Shown here: piece by piece, positions 12,430 to 17,609 of the stretch
Layout: every line of letters starts with the position of its first letter
How positions within the stretch are numbered: the first letter of the stretch is position 1
Origin: Patescibacteria group bacterium
GTDB lineage: Bacteria > Patescibacteriota > Minisyncoccia > JAHISW01 > Tagabacteraceae
Assembly (NCBI GenBank): GCA_018817995.1
Contig: JAHISW010000085.1
Span: 1-17,609, forward strand
Length of the DNA: 17,609 nucleotides
Direction: 5' to 3'
Notes under the pieces: generated by a model
Database searches by the model: none
Seen by the model: only the letters and a program-made list of their open reading frames with translations
Told to the model about the DNA's origin: nothing
Position numbers and translations under genes: made by a program

Positions 12430-15138
12430 ATGACTGAAATTCAGCAAAAGCAAAAACTTTGGCATAGTTTGTCTTCAACAAAAATTTTAAAGGAATTATC
12501 CTCATCTCCAAATGGCCTGTCGCAGGAAGAGGCAGACTTGAGGTTGGCAAAATATGGCAAAAACACCTTTGCTCGTCTGGAAAAATATCGTTTTGTCAAA
12601 CTTTTAATAAGGCAGTTAAGGAGCCCCTTGGTGTTTATTTTAATAATTGCCGGATTTGTTACTTTTGTTTTGGGTTCATATACGGATTCTCTTGTAATTT
12701 TGATAGCGGTTACTATTAACACAGCCATCGGTGTTTTTCAAGAAGGAAAAGCGTCGCAAGCCTTTGCCAAACTTAGGGATTCTCAAAAAAAATATGCGAC
12801 TGTTGTGCGTGGTGGTGGCAAGCATGTGATACGGACAGAGAATATTGTGCCGGGCGATATTTTGGTATTATCTACCGGCGACCAAGTTGGGGCGGATGCC
12901 AGGTTAATAGAAAGTGGCAGTTTGGAAATTGATGAATCAATTTTGACGGGGGAATGGATGGCTGTCCAAAAAGAAGTGGGAAAATTAAAAGAGTCCGCCT
13001 TTTTGCCTGAAATGAAAAATATGACATGGATGAATACCCTCGTGACAGAGGGATGGGGCAGGGCTGTTGTTGTCGGAACGGGCTTTAGTACGGAAGTAGG
13101 GAAGATTGCCAAAATGACAAGCATAGAAAATGCGCCACCGACCCCCTTTCAGAAAAACATCAGGAGTTTGTCAAAATTATTAAGTGTGATTGTTTTGGGC
13201 GCGCTAGTTTTTATTTTTGTTGCGGGATTTTTGCGTGGCGAATCCGTATCGCAGATGCTTTTTACGTCGGTTGCCATTGCCGTGGCGGCGATTCCTGAAG
13301 GGCTACCCGTAGCGGTTAGTGTCGTCTTGGCTATTGGAATGAGCAGGATATTATCTAAGGGTGGCTTGGTAAAAAAATTGAATGCGGCGGAAACGCTTGG
13401 TTCGGTAGATATTATTTTGACAGACAAAACAGGTACATTAACGCAGGCCATTATGAGAGTTTCGGATGTTATCACTTTGGCGTCGCTTCGTTCTGAAAAA
13501 AAGGGAAGTACCTCAAGAGACTTTTTGAAGAAAAAAGACGACAGGACGCAGGTTCTTAAAATGGCTATTTTATCAACGGAAGCATATATAGAAAATCCTG
13601 AAGAAAATCTGTCCGATTGGATTATTCGTGGTCGTCCTCTTGAACAGGCTATAGTTTTGGCAGGTGTTGAATCTGGTTTATACCAGCATAAATTATTCAA
13701 AGAACAACCGAGAATAGATTTTCTGTCTTTCGATTCCGAAAGGCGATTTTCGGCATCTCTTCATACTGTCGGCAAAAGCAAAACTCGTATTTTTGTAAGC
13801 GGGGTTCCCGAGTATCTTCTGGATTTATCAAAAGAATTTTATAAAAATGGTGGGCGGGAAAAAATGACACAAAATGACAGAGATTTGCTAAAAGGCGTTT
13901 TGGAAGAACAAACTTCCAATGGATCCAGGGTGATTGCCGTTGCTTACAAAGACGGTAAATGGGATGGTTTTTTTGGCAATAAGGAAAAAATGTTTAGTGA
14001 GGGGTTTGTATTTGGTGGCTTTGTTATTTTTCATGACCCACTAAGAACCGACGCGTTTGCGTCAATTAAAAAAGCCAAAAGGGCGGGTGTCAGGATAGTT
14101 ATGCTGACGGGCGACCATAAAGAGACAGCAAGAAAAATTGGCGAAGAGGTAGGTATTTGCAGGAAGGGTGAGGAGATAGTTACCGGTGAAGAAGTAGAGG
14201 GTTTAGAAAATGATAAATTGAAGAATGTTATTACAAGAACTTCTATTTTTGCCCGGGTTCTGCCTCATCAGAAACTGAAAATTGTTGAAGCGTGGCAGTC
14301 GTATGGCAAGACAGTAGCGATGACGGGGGATGGGGTTAATGACGCGCCGGCCCTAAGAAGAGCGGAGGTGGGTATCGCTCTGAATTCCGGAACTGAAGTT
14401 GCAAAGGAGTCCTCCGAAATAATTCTTTTGAATAATAGTTTTTCGGTAATAATATCCGCCATTGAAGAGGGCAGGAGACTTTTAATAAATCTTAGGAAAA
14501 TACTCATTTATCTTCTTTCCACAGGTTTTAGCGAAATAATCTTAATTGGCGCTTCTTTGATTATGGGGCTTCCTCTTCCTGTTTTACCGGCGCAAATTCT
14601 GTGGGCCAATTTAGTTGAAGAAGGATTTATGAATTTTGCTTTTGCCTTTGAACCGAAGGAGAAGAATATTATGAGTTTTGGACCATCTTCGTTTTTTTCA
14701 AAACGTCTTTTAACGGCAGAAAGCAAGCACTTGATGTTTTTGCTTGTTTTTTTCACAAGTATGCTTTTGTTGTCTTTGTTTTTGATTTTGTATTTTATTT
14801 TTGATTATTCCATTGAATATACGCGTACAATTGTTTTCGGGACGCTTTCTTTGGACTCTATCTTTTTTGCTTTTTCTTTGAAAAATTTAAGAAAACCTGT
14901 TTGGAAAATTAATATTTTTTCAAATCGTTATTTGATAATCGCGATGTTAATTAGTTTGGGGTTTTTGGTTGCAGCATTGTTTGTTCCCCCCTTAATGTCC
15001 ATCCTTTCTTTGGAGCCAATAGGGTTGTTCGGTATTTTGTGCATATTATTTGTTGGCGCTCTAAATCTTTTGGCTATTGAGACAGGCAAACACTTTTTAA
15101 TTCACAAGAGATTACCAATTAAAAAAGATTTGGTTTAA
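12430..15138 (+). CDS. Type II P-type cation-transporting ATPase
   Basis: A 902-aa ATP-driven cation pump of the Ca2+/cation (P2) class. In order: cation-ATPase N-terminal domain (about 8-60), two helices, actuator with TGEW (T173, G174, E175; usually TGES), M4 with PEGLP (P289, E290), phosphorylation site DKTGTLT (D332), nucleotide domain with a degenerate SGVPE in place of KGAPE, MLTGDHKETA, TGDGVND (T632-D638), then six C-terminal helices. In M5/M6 the ion-site region reads STGFSE and NLVEEG, whereas SERCA has NVGE and NLVTDG, so the ion may not be Ca2+. It is probably co-transcribed with the exchanger 9 nt downstream. Confidence 0.93.
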   Translation: MTEIQQKQKLWHSLSSTKILKELSSSPNGLSQEEADLRLAKYGKNTFARLEKYRFVKLLIRQLRSPLVFILIIAGFVTFVLGSYTDSLVILIAVTINTAIGVFQEGKASQAFAKLRDSQKKYATVVRGGGKHVIRTENIVPGDILVLSTGDQVGADARLIESGSLEIDESILTGEWMAVQKEVGKLKESAFLPEMKNMTWMNTLVTEGWGRAVVVGTGFSTEVGKIAKMTSIENAPPTPFQKNIRSLSKLLSVIVLGALVFIFVAGFLRGESVSQMLFTSVAIAVAAIPEGLPVAVSVVLAIGMSRILSKGGLVKKLNAAETLGSVDIILTDKTGTLTQAIMRVSDVITLASLRSEKKGSTSRDFLKKKDDRTQVLKMAILSTEAYIENPEENLSDWIIRGRPLEQAIVLAGVESGLYQHKLFKEQPRIDFLSFDSERRFSASLHTVGKSKTRIFVSGVPEYLLDLSKEFYKNGGREKMTQNDRDLLKGVLEEQTSNGSRVIAVAYKDGKWDGFFGNKEKMFSEGFVFGGFVIFHDPLRTDAFASIKKAKRAGVRIVMLTGDHKETARKIGEEVGICRKGEEIVTGEEVEGLENDKLKNVITRTSIFARVLPHQKLKIVEAWQSYGKTVAMTGDGVNDAPALRRAEVGIALNSGTEVAKESSEIILLNNSFSVIISAIEEGRRLLINLRKILIYLLSTGFSEIILIGASLIMGLPLPVLPAQILWANLVEEGFMNFAFAFEPKEKNIMSFGPSSFFSKRLLTAESKHLMFLLVFFTSMLLLSLFLILYFIFDYSIEYTRTIVFGTLSLDSIFFAFSLKNLRKPVWKINIFSNRYLIIAMLISLGFLVAALFVPPLMSILSLEPIGLFGILCILFVGALNLLAIETGKHFLIHKRLPIKKDLV

Positions 15139-15147
15139 TATAAAAGA

Positions 15148-16089
15148 ATGTCGTTTTACATTATAATTTTTATCGCCGCATTGTTTGTACTGGCGCGTTC
15201 AAGCGGTTTTTTGGTGCGTTCTTTAACAGGTCTGGCAAGATTTTTTAAGATTTCAGAATATGCCGTGGCCTTTATTTTTATGAGCATGACCACATCTATC
15301 CCAGAACTTTTTGTGGGTTTGTCTTCCGCCATGAACGATATTCCTGAGTTTTCGTTGGGAAATATTTTTGGCGCCAATCTTATAAATATAACCTTGGTTA
15401 TAGGTCTTGTTGTCTTTTTGAGGAAAGGTCTTCAGGTGGAAAGTAAAATTTCCAAAAGAAACTTTTGGATTATTTCCGGCTTGGCGTTTTTGCCGCTTTT
15501 TTTAGCAAGCGATGGGACGGTTTCTCGTGGCGACGGAGCGGTGCTTCTTTTGGCTTTTCTTTTTTATATTTTGCGTCTTAGAAAAGAGAAAGAATACTTT
15601 ACAAAAACAGTAAACCACATGCCTGCGAAAAAATTGCTTGGTGTTTTTAGGCATTTTATCCGATTTTTTGCGGGTATTGGCTTGCTTGTCTTAAGTTCAT
15701 ATACAATTGTGTGGGCGGGCCAAAATTTAGTGAACATGACATCCTTGAGCGCTTTGTCTTTTGGCATCATTTTTGTGGCGATAGGCACGACATTGCCCGA
15801 ATTGGCTTTTGGTATTCGGGCAAGAATGATGAATCACGGTTCTATGGCAATAGGCAATTCTTTGGGTAGCGTGGCTTTTAATTCAACCTTGATTATCGGG
15901 ATTGTGAGCTTGATAAATCCCATACAAATCTCTATTTCTTTTAGTTTTATTATTGTTGCCTTGTTTTTATTTTTAGCGTTACTTTTGTTCAATGTTTTCG
16001 CGTTTAGCAAATCATTTATTTCAAGAAAGGAGGGTATCGTTTTGCTTTTGGTTTATGCTTTGTTTTTAGCATTTCAGTTTTTGGTTTAG
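15148..16089 (+). CDS. Sodium/calcium exchanger (CaCA) family protein
   Basis: Integral membrane antiporter of 313 aa with about ten helices in two inverted halves. The alpha-1 repeat has SMTTSIPELFVG (46-57) and GNIFGANLIN (71-80); the alpha-2 repeat has AIGTTLPELAFG (211-222) and GNSLGSVAFN. The central glutamates (E53, E218) that bind the cation are kept. It resembles the YrbG-type prokaryotic exchangers in size and layout. Lying 9 nt after the P-type ATPase it probably belongs to the same transcript, so two ways of expelling a divalent cation, one ATP-driven and one gradient-driven, would be made together. Confidence 0.92.
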   Translation: MSFYIIIFIAALFVLARSSGFLVRSLTGLARFFKISEYAVAFIFMSMTTSIPELFVGLSSAMNDIPEFSLGNIFGANLINITLVIGLVVFLRKGLQVESKISKRNFWIISGLAFLPLFLASDGTVSRGDGAVLLLAFLFYILRLRKEKEYFTKTVNHMPAKKLLGVFRHFIRFFAGIGLLVLSSYTIVWAGQNLVNMTSLSALSFGIIFVAIGTTLPELAFGIRARMMNHGSMAIGNSLGSVAFNSTLIIGIVSLINPIQISISFSFIIVALFLFLALLLFNVFAFSKSFISRKEGIVLLLVYALFLAFQFLV

Positions 16090-16134
16090 TGGGCGCGGTT
16101 TGAATTTTATCTCATTTTGTGTGACACTGGAATT

Positions 16135-17244
16135 ATGGATCAAACAATTTTGATAGCTTTATTTATTGTAATAGGCGTTTTAATTGGTGGTTTTATTGCC
16201 TGGTTGCTTTTTGGCAGGAAGGAGAAAACCAACGAGAAGGGGAATGATTTTATAATGATGCAACAGCAACTTAATCATCTTACGGAAATTTTTGACAATA
16301 AACTTTCCGGTTTTCAAAAACAATTTGGTGAATCAAATAAAGATATGCAGAGCGCGGTTCGCGAACAATTTGGCGAGTCGCAAAAATTAATTCAAAGTAT
16401 AAACAAACAAATGACAGAGCAATTACTTGGCGTAACAAAAGGAGTAACCGAAGTTACCGAATCAACGAAGCAAATATTTAATATTGCCGACCAGCTTTCC
16501 GGCCTTGAAAAAGTTTTAAAACACCAAAAACAACGCGGGAATTTGGGGGAAGCCAGTTTGGAATTATCTCTTTCAAATATTTTACCGGCAGATGCATATA
16601 AAATGCAGTATCTGTTTCCTGGCGGAGACCAGGTTGATGCTGTTATAAAAACAAAGGAAGGTCTGATACCGATTGACGCGAAATTTTCGCTTGATAATTA
16701 TAATCGTATAGTTAACGAAACTGATGAAGACAAAAAATCTATCCTTGAAAAAACTTTTATAGACGATCTAAAAAAACGTATTAACGAAACAGCAAAATAT
16801 ATAAGACCACAAGACGGAACTCTTCCGTTCGCGTTTATGTTTATACCAGCGGAAGGTATTTATTATGATCTTCTGGTTAACGAAGTTGGCGCTGTTAGGG
16901 CTAACACGCGCAGTATCATAGATTATGCATACACCGACAAACATGTGATTATTGTCTCTCCCACGACTTTTTCGGCCTATCTACAGTCGGTTTTGTATGG
17001 GTTCAGGGCTTTTAAAATAGAGGAGTCTGCAAAAGATATTCGTAAAAATGTAGGTCTTTTAATGCGACATATGTTGGCATATGAAGAGTTTTTCAAAAAA
17101 GTTGGTAATTCACTTGGTACTACGGTCAATCATTTTACTAGGGCATCTAGGGAATTTAAAAAAATAGACAAGGATATTTTGCGTGTTACCGGAGAGGGAA
17201 TGGACATGGAGGTAATGATGATTGACAAGCCGGAGGAAATGTGA
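16135..17244 (+). CDS. rmuC: DNA recombination protein RmuC
   Basis: Membrane-anchored RmuC family protein, 369 aa from ATG16135. A transmembrane helix (about 5-26) is followed by a long glutamine-rich coiled coil (roughly 40-130) and the RmuC domain, with a PD-(D/E)XK-like core DQVDAVIKTKEGLIPIDAKF and the FMFIPAEGIYYDLL segment. In E. coli RmuC limits inversions between short inverted repeats; its biochemical activity is not settled. A GTG at 16117 in frame would add 6 residues (MCDTGI); ATG16135 puts the membrane anchor right at the N-terminus and is preferred. The 45-nt gap from the exchanger gene shows no clear promoter or terminator. Confidence 0.93.
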   Translation: MDQTILIALFIVIGVLIGGFIAWLLFGRKEKTNEKGNDFIMMQQQLNHLTEIFDNKLSGFQKQFGESNKDMQSAVREQFGESQKLIQSINKQMTEQLLGVTKGVTEVTESTKQIFNIADQLSGLEKVLKHQKQRGNLGEASLELSLSNILPADAYKMQYLFPGGDQVDAVIKTKEGLIPIDAKFSLDNYNRIVNETDEDKKSILEKTFIDDLKKRINETAKYIRPQDGTLPFAFMFIPAEGIYYDLLVNEVGAVRANTRSIIDYAYTDKHVIIVSPTTFSAYLQSVLYGFRAFKIEESAKDIRKNVGLLMRHMLAYEEFFKKVGNSLGTTVNHFTRASREFKKIDKDILRVTGEGMDMEVMMIDKPEEM

Positions 17245-17250
17245 TATCCT
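17222..17250 (+). promoter_or_regulatory. Promoter inside the rmuC 3' end, for the small membrane protein
   Basis: A perfect -35, TTGACA at 17222-17227, is followed after 17 nt by TATCCT at 17245-17250 (4 of 6 matches). The -35 lies in the last codons of rmuC. Transcription would start near 17257, leaving a leader of about 78 nt that contains a hairpin, UGCACUUC (17265-17272) with GGAGUGUA (17278-17285), one G-U pair at each end region. A TATCC-TGAC-GGATA hairpin (17245-17258) overlaps the -10. Confidence 0.55.
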
Positions 17251-17334
17251 GACGGATAGAAAGTTGCACTTCAAAACGGAGTGTACGCACAGAGTTTATG
17301 AGTTCTTAAAAAATTTTTGAAAAGGAGGAAAAAG

Positions 17335-17538
17335 ATGACAATTTTGCATTTGCTTGGTGGATTGTACAGCGTTGTTTCTTTAGTTTTTGGTTTATTGTTT
17401 TTTGGTCTTGTTTATTTTCCGATGACAAAGAGAAAAAGTCCAGTTGTGCGGACTATGGAAATAAAGAGAGCCGTCAAAAAAAATATGTTTTTTATTTTGT
17501 CAGGCTCTTTGGTTTTAGGGTTGGTCGTCATTTTTTAA
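17335..17538 (+). CDS. Small two-helix membrane protein of unknown function
   Basis: I do not recognise this 67-aa protein. It has a hydrophobic helix (about 4-29), a strongly basic loop (TKRKSPVVRTMEIKRAVKKN, about 31-50) and a second hydrophobic helix (51-67) ending at the C-terminus, so both ends are predicted on the outside if the basic loop is cytoplasmic. AAAGGAGG at 17321-17328, 6 nt before ATG17335, is the best Shine-Dalgarno in the window and fixes the start; an in-frame TTG at 17317 lies upstream of it. With its own promoter and terminator it looks like a well-expressed single-gene unit. Confidence 0.75.
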   Translation: MTILHLLGGLYSVVSLVFGLLFFGLVYFPMTKRKSPVVRTMEIKRAVKKNMFFILSGSLVLGLVVIF

Positions 17539-17549
17539 ACAAAAAAAAG

Positions 17550-17597
17550 AAAAGGTGGTTGAGGTTTTTTAAAACCAAGACCACTTTTTTGTTTTTT
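17550..17597 (+). terminator. Rho-independent terminator after the small membrane protein
   Basis: Arms 17550-17568 and 17571-17589 pair over 17 of 19 positions (two G-U pairs, two adjacent mismatches) with a 2-nt TT turn, and a T-rich tract (CTTTTTTGTTTTTT) runs to 17597. The A-run at 17540-17548 could make it work in the reverse direction too. Confidence 0.82.
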
Positions 17598-17609
17598 GAT
17601 ACTCATTTA

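Noticed and set aside
13149..13700. 183-aa minus-strand open frame inside the ATPase gene
   Set aside because: It overlaps the catalytic core of the P-type ATPase on the opposite strand and shows no domain of its own.
1..17609. Alternative genetic code (UGA as glycine)
   Set aside because: proS, mreD, greA and murF end at UGA in the expected places, directly abutting or overlapping the next gene, and no conserved glycine position is encoded by TGA.
1..17609. Defence system, prophage or large mobile element
   Set aside because: No transposase, integrase, Cas, restriction or phage structural gene is seen; all recognisable genes are housekeeping apart from the last small membrane protein.

Overview
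The window is a compact bacterial stretch of low to moderate GC in which every supported gene lies on the + strand. Genes overlap by 4 to 23 nt or sit a few bases apart. Many proteins are shorter than their usual relatives: a prolyl-tRNA synthetase without editing domain, a 110-aa MreD-like protein, a PBP2 with a reduced dimerisation region and a MurF without its N-terminal domain. Shine-Dalgarno sequences are mostly poor and TGA is used as a stop. This style suggests a reduced-genome Patescibacteria/CPR lineage, perhaps Parcubacteria-like, using the standard bacterial code. The lineage is an inference from style, not from a marker phylogeny.

Layout. (1) 1-298: probable tail of an upstream gene, a strong terminator, a tandem-plus-inverted repeat, and a structured segment of about 118 nt with long inverted-repeat arms that abuts the proS start. 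(2) 299-5362: a tightly coupled operon proS-mreB-mreC-mreD-mrdA, i.e. tRNA charging plus the elongasome (cell shape and lateral wall synthesis). (3) 5365-7459: a promoter, greA and lysS, closed by a long hairpin. (4) 7468-12239: a mraZ-led division/cell-wall (dcw) cluster, mraZ-rsmH-ftsL-like-ftsI-murF. Its control region holds a recognisable promoter, helically phased GTGG/GG motifs and three perfect 9-bp DnaA boxes. (5) 12240-12429: dispersed repeats, a second copy of the hairpin family and an extended -10 promoter. (6) 12430-16089: a type II P-type cation ATPase followed by a CaCA-family cation exchanger, a probable ion-efflux pair. (7) 16135-17597: rmuC, then a 67-aa two-helix membrane protein with its own good promoter, the best Shine-Dalgarno of the window and an intrinsic terminator.

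Together the genes cover wall elongation (MreBCD, PBP2), septation (FtsL-like, FtsI), precursor synthesis (MurF), translation and transcription housekeeping (ProRS, LysRS, RsmH, GreA) and cation homeostasis. The most unusual features are non-coding. First, the segment in front of proS looks like a miniature element inserted at the start codon with a duplicated ATGAG. Second, the mraZ control region combines DnaA boxes with phased MraZ-like repeats. Third, a hairpin repeat family ends two operons. The protein worth most attention is the small membrane protein at 17335.
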